A stretch of DNA of 64,000 nucleotides, from NCBI RefSeq assembly GCF_016793485.1, contig NZ_JAEULZ010000046.1, positions 355,789 to 419,788 of the forward strand, written 5' to 3'. Below are positions 21,766-31,648 of this stretch, piece by piece. Positions within the stretch are counted from its first letter, which is position 1; the number at the start of each line of letters is the position of its first letter. The stretch is from Mesorhizobium sp. (GTDB lineage: Bacteria > Pseudomonadota > Alphaproteobacteria > Rhizobiales > Rhizobiaceae). The translations under genes and the position numbers were made by a program. The notes beneath the pieces are model-generated. The model was not told the origin of the DNA, made no database searches, and worked only from the letters and a program-made list of their open reading frames with translations.

Positions 21766-24230
21766 GAAGATACCTCCTGGCTGGTGGGAATGACGGTCTG
21801 GGGGGTGACGTTGGTGAGGTCGGCGATGAGATCCGCCGCCCAGCCGAGCGAGCATTGGGCGAGCCATGCGTGCAGGAAGCCGTCGCGGCCAACGCGGGCG
21901 AATACCTCGGCGATCAGCGCCTGGTGCTGTTTCGAGGACGCGGCGCAGAGAGCCAGCGCGACGTCGGACAGTCCCAGCTCGAACAGTCGGTTGCCGCGTC
22001 GTGACTGGCAGTAGTAGTCGCGCTTCGGTATGGCCCGCGCGAGGATCTCGATCTGGCGGTCGTTGAGACCGAAGCGGCGATAGATGGCGGTGATCTGCGG
22101 CTCGATCGCGCGTTCGTTCGGGAGCAGCAGACGTGTCTGGCAGCTTTCGATGATCGCCGGCGCGATGGCGGAATTGTCGATGTCCGACAGCGACTGTGTG
22201 GCGAAGATGACGCTGGCGTTCTTCTTGCGCAGCGTCTTCAGCCACTCGCGGAGCTGGCCGGCGAAACCCTCGTCGTCGAGCGCGAGCCAGCCTTCATCGA
22301 CGATCAACAATGTCGGCCGGCCATCAAGCCGGTCCTCGATGCGATGGAACAGATAGGCGAGAACGGCGGGCGCGGCGCCGGTGCCGATCAGGCCCTCGGT
22401 CTCGAAGGCTTGGACCGTTGCTTCACCCAGATGCTCGGCTTCGGCGTCGAGCAGCCGACCATAGGGACCGCCAACGCAGTAGGGCCGCAGCGCCTGTTTC
22501 AGGTCGCTCGATTGCAGGAGGACGGCGAGGCCGGTGATGGTGCGCTCGTTGACGGGGGCGGAGGCCAATGAGGTCAGCGCCGACCAGAGATGCTCCTTGA
22601 CGTCCGGCGTGATCGACAAGCCTTCGCGCAGGAGGATCGCGACGATCCAGTCCGCCGCCCAGGCGCGCTCCGGCACCTCATGGATTCCGGCCAGTGGCTG
22701 GAGCGAAACGGAGGAGTCCGACCCCTCGGTCAGGCCACCGCCGAGATCGTGCCAGTCGCCGCGCATCGCCAACGCCGCCGCGCGGATCGACCCACCGAAG
22801 TCAAAGGCGAAGACTTGGGCGTCCCGGTAGCGCCGAAATTGAAGCGCCATCAGGGCCAGCAGCACTGACTTGCCGGCGCCGGTCGGTCCGACGACGAGCG
22901 TGTGGCCGACGTCGCCGACATGAAGGGAAAACCGGAACGGGGTGCTTCCCTCGGTCTTGCCATAGAGCAAGGGGGGCGACCCGAAGTGCTCATCCCGTTC
23001 CGGCCCCGCCCACACCGCCGAGAGCGGGATCATGTGGGCGAGATTGAGCGTGGAAATCGGCGGTTGCCGTACATTGGCGTAGACGTGGCCGGGCAGAGAG
23101 CCGAGCCAGGCGTCTACGGCATTGATCGTCTCCGGCATTGCCGTGAAATCGCGGCCCTGGACGATCTTCTCGACCAGCCGCAGCTTTTCGGCGGCGATCC
23201 GCGAATGCTCATCCCAGACCGTGATGGTCGCTGTCACATAGGCCTGGCCGGCATAGTCGGCGCCGAGCTCCTGAAGGGCGAGGTCCGCGTCCGCCGCCTT
23301 GTTGGCGGCGTCGGTGTCCACGAGGACGGAAGCCTCATTGGTCATCACCTCCTTCAGGATGGCGGCGATCGATTTGCGCTTGGCGAACCATTGCCGCCGG
23401 ATCTTCGTGAGCAGCTTGGTCGCATCGGTCTTGTCGAGCAGGATGGCGCGCGTCGACCAGCGATAGGGAAAGGCGAGCCGATTGAGATCGTCGAGCAAGC
23501 CGGGCGTGGTCGCTGTTGGAAAACCGACGATGGTGAGCACGCGCAGATGCGCCGTTCCCAGTCTCGGCTCCAGCCCGCCGGTGAGCGTCTGGTCGGCTAT
23601 CAGGGCATCGAGATACATCGGTGTCTCGGGCACCCGGACGCGCTGGCGTTTGGTCGAGACGCAGGAATGGAGGTAGGTCAGCGTCTCGCCGTCATCGAGC
23701 CAGACGCATTCCGGCATGAAGCCTTCGACGAGCTGCAGCACGCGATCGGTGCGGTCGATGAAGCCGCGCAGGATCTCATGGGCGTCGATGCCCGACTGCT
23801 CGCGGCCCTCATAGAGCCAGGCTTCCGTGCGCGCGGCATCCTCGGCCGGTGGTAGATAGAGGAAGGTCAGGAAGTAGCTGGACTCGAAATGCGTGCCCGC
23901 TTCCTCGAAATCGGCCTTCCTCTCGGCATCCAGCAGACCGGACGCTGAATCCGGAAACGTGCTTGAGGGATAGGTCGCAGCGGCGTGGCGCTGCGCCTCG
24001 ACGAAGATCGACCAGCCGGAGCCGAGACGCCGGAAGGCGTTGTTGAGCCGGCCAGCGACGGCGACCAGTTCGGCCGGCACGGCGGAATCCATATCCGGGC
24101 CACGGAATCGGGCCGTGCGCTGGAACGAGCCGTCCTTGTTGAGAACGACGCCTTCGCCAACCAAGGCGACCCAGGGCAGGAAGTCGGCGAGCCGGGTGTT
24201 GCGATTGCGATATTCGGCAAGATTCAACAT
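21762..24230 (-). CDS. trbE: TrbE, VirB4-like T4SS ATPase
   Basis: 822 residues. Starts MLNLAEYRNRN. The N-terminal CagE/TrbE domain spans about 1-400. The P-loop VVGPTGAGKSVLLAL is near residue 450 and the Walker B VDEGWLALDD near 645, followed by the ATQSLSD motif. It powers pilus assembly and DNA transfer at the inner membrane. Full length and intact. Confidence 0.95.
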   Translation of the reverse strand: MLNLAEYRNRNTRLADFLPWVALVGEGVVLNKDGSFQRTARFRGPDMDSAVPAELVAVAGRLNNAFRRLGSGWSIFVEAQRHAAATYPSSTFPDSASGLLDAERKADFEEAGTHFESSYFLTFLYLPPAEDAARTEAWLYEGREQSGIDAHEILRGFIDRTDRVLQLVEGFMPECVWLDDGETLTYLHSCVSTKRQRVRVPETPMYLDALIADQTLTGGLEPRLGTAHLRVLTIVGFPTATTPGLLDDLNRLAFPYRWSTRAILLDKTDATKLLTKIRRQWFAKRKSIAAILKEVMTNEASVLVDTDAANKAADADLALQELGADYAGQAYVTATITVWDEHSRIAAEKLRLVEKIVQGRDFTAMPETINAVDAWLGSLPGHVYANVRQPPISTLNLAHMIPLSAVWAGPERDEHFGSPPLLYGKTEGSTPFRFSLHVGDVGHTLVVGPTGAGKSVLLALMALQFRRYRDAQVFAFDFGGSIRAAALAMRGDWHDLGGGLTEGSDSSVSLQPLAGIHEVPERAWAADWIVAILLREGLSITPDVKEHLWSALTSLASAPVNERTITGLAVLLQSSDLKQALRPYCVGGPYGRLLDAEAEHLGEATVQAFETEGLIGTGAAPAVLAYLFHRIEDRLDGRPTLLIVDEGWLALDDEGFAGQLREWLKTLRKKNASVIFATQSLSDIDNSAIAPAIIESCQTRLLLPNERAIEPQITAIYRRFGLNDRQIEILARAIPKRDYYCQSRRGNRLFELGLSDVALALCAASSKQHQALIAEVFARVGRDGFLHAWLAQCSLGWAADLIADLTNVTPQTVIPTSQEVSS

Positions 24231-24242
24231 TGGTGCGCCTCC

Positions 24243-24524
24243 TCAGACCGCTAGGTGGCCGGGGATGCGCAGATGGCGGCGCACGACGTCGACGAATTGG
24301 GGATCGCGCTTGGCCGCCCAAACGGCGGCGAAGTGGCCAATGGCCCAAAGGCCAAGGCCGACCAGCCAGAGGCGAAGGCCGAGGCCGAGCGCCGCGGCCA
24401 GCGTGCCGTTGAGGATGGCGATTGAGCGCGGGGCGCCGCCGAGCAGGATGTGCTCGGTCAGCGCCCGGTGGACGGGCACGCTGAAGCCCGGCACCTCGCC
24501 GGCGTGATCGGCCGGACCCGCCAT
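24243..24524 (-). CDS. trbD: TrbD, VirB3-like membrane protein
   Basis: 93 residues. FSVPVHRALTEHILLGGAPR is the family signature (FxxPVHRAL, LLGGVPR) and is followed by one or two membrane helices and a basic end. It partners TrbE at the inner membrane. Its start overlaps the trbC stop (TGATG around 24524). Confidence 0.92.
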   Translation of the reverse strand: MAGPADHAGEVPGFSVPVHRALTEHILLGGAPRSIAILNGTLAAALGLGLRLWLVGLGLWAIGHFAAVWAAKRDPQFVDVVRRHLRIPGHLAV

Positions 24525-24856
24525 CAGACGAGCGCTCCGCCGCCGAACGAGAAGAACGACAGGAAGAACGAGCTGGCCGCGAACGCGATCGACAGGCCGA
24601 AGACGATCTGGATCAGCCGGCGGAAGCCGCCCGACGTGTCACCGAAGGCCAGCGTCAGGCCGGTGACGATGATGATGATCACCGCGATGATCTTGGCGAC
24701 CGGGCCTTCGATCGACTGAAGGATCTGCTGGAGCGGCTGCTCCCACGGCATCGACGAGCCCGACGCGCGGGCGGCGGGCGCCAGAGCGATCGATACGAAG
24801 GTGACACACGCCGCCGTCGCGATGTGACGGCGTATGCGGAGCGAATGACGGATCAT
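24524..24856 (-). CDS. trbC: TrbC, VirB2-like pilin
   Basis: 110 residues from ATG 24856; the upstream open frame overlaps trbB. A signal peptide (to about residue 35, APAARASGS) is followed by two hydrophobic segments (IIAVIIIIVTGLTLAFG and IVFGLSIAFAASSFFLSFF), the VirB2/TrbC pilin layout. In RP4 this pilin is trimmed and made cyclic by TraF; a TraF-like peptidase is encoded at 31649-32194. Confidence 0.93.
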   Translation of the reverse strand: MIRHSLRIRRHIATAACVTFVSIALAPAARASGSSMPWEQPLQQILQSIEGPVAKIIAVIIIIVTGLTLAFGDTSGGFRRLIQIVFGLSIAFAASSFFLSFFSFGGGALV

Positions 24857-25836
24857 GCTGGATCTCCTGATGGTTCGGATGCTACGAGGGTGATGACGTA
24901 GTCGCCGGTCGGGCCGAGCCCATCGACGCGGGCAAGTTCGGCAAGGCGACGCTGGGCGCCGCGGCCGGAAAGCACGGCGACGATATCGATGGTCTCGGCG
25001 ATCAGCGCGCGCGGGACGGTGACGACGGCTTCCTGGATGAGTTGCTCGAGGCGGCGCACTGCGCCGATCGCCGTGCCGGCGTGGATGGTGCCAATGCCGC
25101 CCGGATGCCCGGTGCCCCAAGCTTTCAATAGGTCGAGGGCCTCAGCGCCTCGGACCTCGCCGATCGGAATTCGGTCTGGGCGGAGCCGCAGGCTGGAGCG
25201 CACCAGATCGGAGAGCGAGACCACGCCGTCCTTTGTGCGCAGCGCAACGAGATTGGGCGCGGCGCACTGCAGCTCGCGCGTATCCTCGATCAGGACGACG
25301 CGATCGTCCGTCTTGGCGACTTCGGCCAGCAGTGCGTTGGTGAGTGTCGTCTTGCCGGTCGAGGTGCCGCCGGCGACGAGGATGTTTTGCCGAGACGCCA
25401 CGGCATCGCGTAGCGCCTCGGCTTGGGGCCCCGTCATGATCCCGGCGGCGACGTAATCATCGAGGGTGAAGACAGCGACGGCGGGTTTGCGGATGGCGAA
25501 GGCGGGCGATGAGACGATAGGGGGCAGCAGACCTTCGAACCGCTCTCCTGTTTCGGGTAGCTCGGCGGAGACGCGGGGGCTGCCGGGATGGACCTCGGCG
25601 CCGACATGGTGCGCGACCAGGCGCACGATCCGCTCGCCATCGGCGGCGGAGAGGCGCTCACCCGTATCGGCAAGCCCTTCGGAAAGGCGGTCGATCCAGA
25701 GCCGTCCGTCGGGGTTGAGCATCACCTCGACGATCGCGGGATCCTCCAGGAACCGGGCGATGGCGGGGCCAAGGGCGGTGCGCAACATGCGCGCACCCCG
25801 CATGATCGCTTCGGATTTCTGGTGTGCTGCCGCCAC
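24853..25836 (-). CDS. trbB: TrbB, VirB11-like hexameric T4SS ATPase
   Basis: 327 residues from GTG 25836. The Walker [17 protein letters not shown] is near 150, the Walker B-region [11 protein letters not shown] near 180, [12 protein letters not shown] (Asp box) near 215, and [13 protein letters not shown] (His box) near 240, all intact. It supplies energy and switches between pilus growth and DNA transfer. First gene of the trb block; the 170 bp upstream up to copG probably hold its promoter, although no clear site was picked. Confidence 0.95.
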   Translation of the reverse strand: MAAAHQKSEAIMRGARMLRTALGPAIARFLEDPAIVEVMLNPDGRLWIDRLSEGLADTGERLSAADGERIVRLVAHHVGAEVHPGSPRVSAELPETGERFEGLLPPIVSSPAFAIRKPAVAVFTLDDYVAAGIMTGPQAEALRDAVASRQNILVAGGTSTGKTTLTNALLAEVAKTDDRVVLIEDTRELQCAAPNLVALRTKDGVVSLSDLVRSSLRLRPDRIPIGEVRGAEALDLLKAWGTGHPGGIGTIHAGTAIGAVRRLEQLIQEAVVTVPRALIAETIDIVAVLSGRGAQRRLAELARVDGLGPTGDYVITLVASEPSGDPA

Positions 25837-26006
25837 GTCGTCCCCGTTCTTTCGCGGGCGCGCACGACGCGCGGCCCTGGATCGGGGATGATTAAAAGAG
25901 CCAGAAGTCGGGCCGGTTCAACAAGTTTAGACCGTCGTAGTAGCCTAGCGTGCAAATACAGGAGAACGGCGGAATCGGTTCCGACTTGATCGACGACGAG
26001 CGCACA

Positions 26007-26459
26007 CTATCGGTCATCTGGCGGCGAGTCGTCGTCATCGCCGAACACCCTTCCGGCAATATCGTCCGGGATTTCCCGGAGGAAGCTTTGACCCTTCTGA
26101 AGCTTTTTGCCGAGCGTCTCGACGAAACCTTCGAAGCGCTCGCGACCCTTGATCTGAGCCGCGGCCTGCACGTCGCCCGGCAATGGCGGGGTGATCGTCA
26201 GCCAGAAGCGGACGAAGAGCGCCAGCGTTTCGGCCGTGACGCCGAGATCGCGCTCGAGGCGTTGCGCCTGGCGCGAGAGCCGGTCCATCCGGCGGGTGAA
26301 GGCGGCTTCGCGTCGATCGGCGGCGTCAGGCGAAAGGAATGACGCCACGGCCGCCTCGACGATGGCCGATCGCGGGATCTTCTTGCGTTCCGACAGCTCG
26401 TTGATCCGGCTGATCATCTCGACGGGCAAGGTAAGGTTCAGGCGGTCCCGCATGGCCAC
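26007..26459 (-). CDS. CopG-like ribbon-helix-helix protein next to traG
   Basis: 150 residues. The N-terminus (RLNLTLPVEMISRINELSERKKIPRSAIVEAAV, in two pieces) is a ribbon-helix-helix DNA-binding domain. A long charged helix and an acidic end (FGDDDDSPPD) follow. Such CopG genes lie regularly between traG and trbB in Trb ICEs and are thought to regulate transfer. A strong AGGAGG overlaps the traG stop. Confidence 0.85.
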   Translation of the reverse strand: MAMRDRLNLTLPVEMISRINELSERKKIPRSAIVEAAVASFLSPDAADRREAAFTRRMDRLSRQAQRLERDLGVTAETLALFVRFWLTITPPLPGDVQAAAQIKGRERFEGFVETLGKKLQKGQSFLREIPDDIAGRVFGDDDDSPPDDR

Positions 26460-26462
26460 CTC

Positions 26463-28451
26463 CTAGAGGTCCATGCCGTCATTGGGATCGAGCGAGACCT
26501 GACGCGCCACGCCGGTCATCTGCCGGCGCAGCGCCTGACGCTGGGCGACATCTTCGGGCTCCTCGTCGAGCATGATCGCGAACTCCTCCGCCGGTTTCTG
26601 GTCGGTCGTCTCCTTCACGATGGCGACATGGTCCGGAAGCTCGGGTTCCCGGCGCAGGCCGCTATTGGCCTGGTCGCCCTGCGCCTTCTCCACCTCGGCC
26701 AGTAGCGCCACGTCCGGCTTCGGTGGGACAAGCGTCGACCAGCCGTCAGCGCGGGATGTGCGCCCGCACCTCTGCGGATCGGGCGGGGACAGCACGCGTT
26801 CCTTGAACCGGGGATCCTCGTAGTAGCGTGCTTTCTTCGCTCGGATCGGCGCGGTGCCGGCGACCATGACGATCTCGTCTGCGGGCGCGAGCTGCATCAC
26901 CTCGCCGGGGGTGAGCAGCGGGCGGGCAGTCTCCGAGCGTGAGACCATGAGGTGGCCGAGCCAGGGCGAAAGCCGGTGTCCGGCATAGTTCTTCATCGCC
27001 TTCATCTCGGTCGCGGTGCCGAGCGCATCGGAGACGCGCTTCGCGGTCCGTTCGTCGTTGGTCGCGAAGCTGACGCGGACATGGCAGTTGTCGAGGATCG
27101 AGTTGTTCGCCCCGTAAGCCTTCTCGATCTGGTTCAGCGACTGCGCGATCAGGAAGCTCTTGATGCCGTAGCCCGCCATGAAGGCGAGCGCGGACTCGAA
27201 GAAGTCGAGGCGGCCAAGTGCCGGAAACTCGTCTAGCATCATCAGCACGCGGTGCTTACGCTCCTTGGCGTGCAGGTCTTCCGTGAGGCGCCGGCCGATC
27301 TGATTGAGCACGAGGCGGATGAGCGGCTTGGTCCGCGAGATGTCGGATGGCGGCACCACGAGGTAGAGCGTCGCCGGCCGCGGATCGGCAATCAGGTCGG
27401 CGATGCGCCAGTCGCAGCGCCGCGTCACTTGGGCGACGACGGGATCGCGATAGAGGCCGAGAAACGACATGGCGGTCGAGAGCACGCCGGAGCGCTCGTT
27501 GTCGGATTTGTTCAACAGCTCGCGCGCCGTGGACACGACCACGGGATGCGGTCCGGCTTCGCCGAGATGCGGCGTGGTCATCATCGCCTTCAGCGTGGTT
27601 TCGATCGGCCGCTTCGGATCCGAGAGGAAGCCTGCGACGCCGGCGAGTGTCTTGTCCGCCTCGGCGTAGAGGACATGCAGGATCGCGCCGACCAGCAGCG
27701 AGTGGCTGGTCTTCTCCCAGTGATTACGCTTGTCGAGCGAACCTTCCGGATCGACCAGCACATCGGCGACGTTCTGGACGTCACGGACTTCCCAATCACC
27801 GCGGCGGACCTCGAGCAGCGGATTGTACGCGGCGGATTTCGGGTTGGTCGGATCGAACAGGAGCACGCGACCATGCTTCGCCCGGAAGCCGGCGGTGAGC
27901 TGCCAGTTCTCTCCCTTGATGTCATGGACGATGGCCGAACCCGGCCAGGTGAGCAGCGACGGCACGACCAGGCCGACGCCCTTGCCGGAGCGTGTCGGCG
28001 CGAAGCACAGCACATGCTCGGGCCCGTCGTGGCGCAGATAGTCGCGCTCCAGCTTGCCGAGCACCACGCCATCCGGGCCGAGCAGCCCGGCCGCCTTCAC
28101 CTCTCCCTTCTCGGCCCAGCGCGCCGAGCCGTAGGTCTCGACATTCTTGGCTTCCCGTGCCCGCCAGACCGACATGCCGATGGCGACCGCGATTGAGATG
28201 AAACCGCCCGACGCGGCGATGAAAGCGCCCTTGGTGAAGATCTCCGGTGCATAGGCGTCGTAGGAGAACCACCAGGCAAAGAAGGCCGGCGGGAAATAGA
28301 CCGGTATTCCCCCGAGCCTGAACCACGGCGCTCCGAGCTGGGCCTGAAAGCCGAGCTGCCAGGCGACATACTGCGTGGCCGCCCAGGTCGTGATCAGCAC
28401 GATCAGGAAGACGATGGTGATCTGGCCCCAGAGGATTTTGGTCGCGGACAA
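26463..28451 (-). CDS. traG: TraG/VirD4 coupling protein
   Basis: 662 residues from TTG 28451, supported by AAAGGAG seven bases upstream and by the family N-terminus (SATKILWGQI); the longer open frame is not used. Two to three N-terminal membrane helices, Walker A PTRSGKGVGLV near 165, and Walker B MMLDEFPALGRL near 410 are intact. It docks the relaxase-DNA complex at the T4SS. It is followed by a hydrophilic, acidic C-terminus. Confidence 0.93.
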   Translation of the reverse strand: MSATKILWGQITIVFLIVLITTWAATQYVAWQLGFQAQLGAPWFRLGGIPVYFPPAFFAWWFSYDAYAPEIFTKGAFIAASGGFISIAVAIGMSVWRAREAKNVETYGSARWAEKGEVKAAGLLGPDGVVLGKLERDYLRHDGPEHVLCFAPTRSGKGVGLVVPSLLTWPGSAIVHDIKGENWQLTAGFRAKHGRVLLFDPTNPKSAAYNPLLEVRRGDWEVRDVQNVADVLVDPEGSLDKRNHWEKTSHSLLVGAILHVLYAEADKTLAGVAGFLSDPKRPIETTLKAMMTTPHLGEAGPHPVVVSTARELLNKSDNERSGVLSTAMSFLGLYRDPVVAQVTRRCDWRIADLIADPRPATLYLVVPPSDISRTKPLIRLVLNQIGRRLTEDLHAKERKHRVLMMLDEFPALGRLDFFESALAFMAGYGIKSFLIAQSLNQIEKAYGANNSILDNCHVRVSFATNDERTAKRVSDALGTATEMKAMKNYAGHRLSPWLGHLMVSRSETARPLLTPGEVMQLAPADEIVMVAGTAPIRAKKARYYEDPRFKERVLSPPDPQRCGRTSRADGWSTLVPPKPDVALLAEVEKAQGDQANSGLRREPELPDHVAIVKETTDQKPAEEFAIMLDEEPEDVAQRQALRRQMTGVARQVSLDPNDGMDL

Positions 28452-28479
28452 GGGCGTGCTCCTTTCTTCTTGTTCGTGG

Positions 28480-30237
28480 CTAAAGGCCAAGGTCGCGTTT
28501 GCGCCCCAGACTCCATTCGATGCCGCCGCCATCGCGGGCGACGCCGGCGATGTGCTGGCCAAGCTTGCGCTCGAGTTCGCGCGCCCAGGGCACGAGCTGG
28601 AAGCCGAGTCCGTTGTCGATCATGGCGAAGCGGCCCGAGGAGAGCGTCAGGCGCTGGCGATAGACGCCCGAGACATGCTCGCCGGCCGCGGCCTTCACAT
28701 GCGGCAGGCCCGTCTCGGCCGACAGCTTCTTGCCCAAGGCGTCCAGCTCGCGGCGGCGCAGCGTGTTGAGCAGATCGCGTTGGAGAATGATGCGCTGGCC
28801 TTGGCGGCGGGCGAGCCCCTCGTCAGCAAGATGTTCGGCGCGGGCCTGCATGGCGTCGCGCGCCTGGCGGCCGAACCCGCCCATGGAGAGCGGCATCTGT
28901 TCGCGCTCGACCAGGCGGTGGTCGAGCCAGGTGGCGCCCGGCGCGGTGATCTGGGTGCGAAGATCGAGATCGGATCGGGTCGCGAGCACCAGCGTCGGCC
29001 GCTGGTCTTCTGGGCCGCCGAAGCGCCGAACCTCGACGATGCCACCGACAGGCGGCGCATGTTCGAAGGCCTCGATGCCACGGAAGCGGACATGGTGGGC
29101 GCGGCCGTCGGTGCCGTCGATCACGGCATAGGCTTCGCCGGTCAGCTCGTCATGGAGACCCTTGTCGACCAGCCAGCCGATGATCGGCGAACCAGCCCCG
29201 CCGTCGATGACATAGTCGGCGACGCCGCGATCCTGGCCGCGTTCGGTGAAGGCGCGGTGCATGGTCTTGATGATGTCGCCGCGCATGCCGAGGTCGCGAA
29301 GATTGCGTTCGGCTTCCAGCCCAACCATCCATTCGCCGGGGCCGGCTGTGGTGGCGAGCCCCATCTTCTCCAGATGCTGAAGGCGGCCGATCATCAAGCG
29401 GCAGGTCTCGGGATCGGCCGTGCCGCGTACGCCAGGACGCAGATCGATATAGCCGACGTCATCGGCATGACCGCGGATCTCGACATCGAGGCGCGTCCAC
29501 CGCTCGGCGGCGACTTCCTTTTCCAGGGCGTTGCGGATTTCGTGCTCGGGCTTGGGACCAAGCTCGATCGACACCAGATCCTCGGCGCGTGAGCGAAGGC
29601 CACGGCTGATATAGTCGCGCGAGATCACGAGATCGGCGCCGGTCTCATCCACGCCGCGCACGAGCAGGTGGACGTGCGGATTGTCGGTGTTCCAGTGATC
29701 GACGGCGACCCAGTCGAGCCGGGTGCCCAGATCGGCTTCCATCTGCTGCGCGAGGTCGCGCGTGAAGGCCTTGAGGTCGGTCATCTCGCCGGCGTCCTCG
29801 GGCGAGACGATGAAGCGGAAATGGTGCCGGTCGTCCTTGCATCGGTCGGCAAAGGCGAGATCGTCGGAGCGATCGGAGCCAGCGTCGAACATGACGCCTT
29901 TTTCTCCGTCCCGGCTGACACCCTCGCGCCTGAGGTACGACAGGTGCGCGGACAGCGGCGCGGAGCGGAAGGAGCGGCCCTGGTGGCGAGCCACGCGCGC
30001 TTTCACGACGACGCGGCGAGTCGAGCTGAACAGGCGGTTGCGGCTGAAACTTCCGCGCCCCCGGCCGAAGGTCGAGCGGCCATAGCCCGACGCGCGCCGA
30101 CCTGACGCCGGCGCAGCGGTATGACCCGCCTTCTTCGCGGCCCGCAGCACTTGGTTGAGGAAGCTCTTCGCCTTCGGCGCGCGCGTGTTCTTGATGCGGC
30201 CAGGCCGGACCCGAAAATCGCTGTCGCCCTCGCTCAT
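28480..30237 (-). CDS. VirD2/RlxS-like conjugative relaxase (DUF3363)
   Basis: 585 residues. A basic N-terminus precedes the relaxase domain. The metal-binding histidine motif HWNTDNPHVHLLVRG is near residue 190, with RHHFRFIVSPEDA upstream. The C-terminal half is the DUF3363 region typical of relaxases in these ICEs. The enzyme should nick oriT and stay covalently bound to the 5' end; the catalytic Tyr is probably in the YLRREGVSRD or later region but was not fixed. It lies upstream of traG by 28 bp. Confidence 0.9.
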   Translation of the reverse strand: MSEGDSDFRVRPGRIKNTRAPKAKSFLNQVLRAAKKAGHTAAPASGRRASGYGRSTFGRGRGSFSRNRLFSSTRRVVVKARVARHQGRSFRSAPLSAHLSYLRREGVSRDGEKGVMFDAGSDRSDDLAFADRCKDDRHHFRFIVSPEDAGEMTDLKAFTRDLAQQMEADLGTRLDWVAVDHWNTDNPHVHLLVRGVDETGADLVISRDYISRGLRSRAEDLVSIELGPKPEHEIRNALEKEVAAERWTRLDVEIRGHADDVGYIDLRPGVRGTADPETCRLMIGRLQHLEKMGLATTAGPGEWMVGLEAERNLRDLGMRGDIIKTMHRAFTERGQDRGVADYVIDGGAGSPIIGWLVDKGLHDELTGEAYAVIDGTDGRAHHVRFRGIEAFEHAPPVGGIVEVRRFGGPEDQRPTLVLATRSDLDLRTQITAPGATWLDHRLVEREQMPLSMGGFGRQARDAMQARAEHLADEGLARRQGQRIILQRDLLNTLRRRELDALGKKLSAETGLPHVKAAAGEHVSGVYRQRLTLSSGRFAMIDNGLGFQLVPWARELERKLGQHIAGVARDGGGIEWSLGRKRDLGL

Positions 30238-30347
30238 ATTGAGGCTCCGGACAGCGGCAATTCAGGGCCGTGCATACGGAAGCCTTGAAATCCTTCACAA
30301 AAACCGGGCTTCATGCCCGCGACCGACCGCCATGCACGCCAAAACGC

Positions 30348-30365
30348 AAGCCTCTTCAGAGGCTT
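30348..30365. repeat. Inverted repeat upstream of the relaxase; possible oriT part
   Basis: AAGCCTCT (30348-30355) and AGAGGCTT (30358-30365) are perfect 8-bp arms separated by two bases, in the 247-bp gap between the relaxase start (30237) and the lytic transglycosylase stop (30485). A second small repeat, GGGC/GCCC, is at about 30306-30318. oriT often lies in such a gap, but no nic site was established. Confidence 0.35.
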
Positions 30366-30484
30366 ACAGCGTTTCGGGCATGCGCTTTTATCTCGCCGTC
30401 TGTTGGTCGTGTCTTCCTGCCACCCCCGTCCTTCCGCCCGACCTAACCGGAAGCGCTCGACACCGCGCCAGAGTGCGAATGCGG

Positions 30485-31261
30485 TCATTGCGGCTCTCCC
30501 GCACGATTACGAGCGACGAAGAGACCGCCCGATTGCGGGGAGATGGCGGAGACGTCGCGCACTGTCGTTGCTGTCGGCGCGTCGTCGTGAGTGCCCCCGC
30601 GCTGTACGGTATCGGCCGCGGGCGTGCGTTCGGACTGCCCGATGAACAGCGGCGCGCGGGTCCAGGCTCGCGGATCGGCGGCGGCAACGACCGTCGCAGG
30701 AGCGACCAGTTCACCGCCGCCGAAGATAGGGAGGAGCGCGGCCACGTAGGCGCGTGTCTCAGCCGGCAGGGGACGGCCGGCGAGATACTCTTCATATCGG
30801 CCAGGCCCCGCATTGTAGGCTGCGAGAAAGCCGGGCGAGCCGTACCGATCGTGCATTTCGCGGAGATACGCTGCGCCCGCCAGGATGTTGTCGCGCGGAT
30901 TGAAGGGATCCGTGCCGAGCGAATAGCGGACGCGCAGACCAGCCCAAGTCTCGGGCATGATCTGCATCAGGCTCATCGCGCCCTTCGGCGAGACGGCACG
31001 CACATCGCTGGCGCTCTCGACACGCATGACCGCCCTGATCCATGCCGTGGGAATGCCGAAGCGCTGTGCGGCCTCCGCGATGTGAGCGGCATATGGATCG
31101 GCCAGGGCCGGGCGTTCGACTGGCGCGCTCTGCGCCAGCGTGACGGCTGATGGTGCGCCGACGAGAAATAGGCCGGAAAGGAGAAGGAGGCCTGCATGCC
31201 GGGCGGCGCGATGACGCCCGGCAGCGGTGACGTGGCGCGCTGATGGGGATGGCCAGCGCAT
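30485..31261 (-). CDS. Lytic transglycosylase (VirB1-like)
   Basis: 258 residues from ATG 31261; upstream in-frame codons overlap the DUF736 gene. Signal peptide or membrane anchor at about 20-45, then a GH23 SLT domain: catalytic Glu in MRVESASDVRAVSPKGA, with the AxGxMQxMP-type motif GAMSLMQIMPETW, the NPRDNILAGAAYL segment and AAYNAGP. It opens peptidoglycan locally for T4SS assembly. Next to TraF and DUF736, as usual for this ICE type. Confidence 0.93.
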   Translation of the reverse strand: MRWPSPSARHVTAAGRHRAARHAGLLLLSGLFLVGAPSAVTLAQSAPVERPALADPYAAHIAEAAQRFGIPTAWIRAVMRVESASDVRAVSPKGAMSLMQIMPETWAGLRVRYSLGTDPFNPRDNILAGAAYLREMHDRYGSPGFLAAYNAGPGRYEEYLAGRPLPAETRAYVAALLPIFGGGELVAPATVVAAADPRAWTRAPLFIGQSERTPAADTVQRGGTHDDAPTATTVRDVSAISPQSGGLFVARNRAGEPQ

Positions 31262-31265
31262 CGGC

Positions 31266-31601
31266 TCAAGCCCGCTCGCCGCGCTTGGGGGGGCGGTTCC
31301 AGTGCAGGCCCCAGGCGGTGTTGTCGTCACCCGACTGGAACAGGTTTGCGCGGATCGGCTGCACGAAGGCGGGATCGTCGAGCAGCAACGAGACGTAGTC
31401 GCCGGCGCGTTCGCCGGTGCGTTTCCAGCCGGCGCCGACCTCCGGCCCGTCCTCGTCGCGGAGGTGGATGCGATAGTCCGGGGCGTTCTCGGCGTCGGAC
31501 GGCTCGGCCGGAACCAGGGTCAGCTCGATGTCGAGCGAGAGGGTGCGGATGCGGCCGGAATAGCCCGATTTCGTGCGAGTGAATTCTCCGATCTGGGGCA
31601 T
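31266..31601 (-). CDS. DUF736 protein, copy A
   Basis: 111 residues from ATG 31601. Begins MPQIGEFTRT and follows the DUF736 pattern (GxIRTLSLDxELxLVPA, YRIHL...GPEVGAGWKR, YVSLLLDDPAF, ANLF). Function unknown; DUF736 genes accompany transfer regions of alphaproteobacterial elements. A second, diverged DUF736 gene is at 36906-37235. Confidence 0.88.
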   Translation of the reverse strand: MPQIGEFTRTKSGYSGRIRTLSLDIELTLVPAEPSDAENAPDYRIHLRDEDGPEVGAGWKRTGERAGDYVSLLLDDPAFVQPIRANLFQSGDDNTAWGLHWNRPPKRGERA

Positions 31602-31648
31602 GGGACGACTCCTTTGCTGTGCGGTGGAGGACGGGATGGACGCGCGCG

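Noticed and set aside
22902-23855. 317-codon rightward frame opposite trbE
   Set aside because: Antisense of a conserved ATPase gene; third-position G+C bias creates it.
30234-30488. 84-codon leftward frame in the relaxase upstream gap
   Set aside because: Spans the inverted repeats and lacks a start signal; treated as non-coding.
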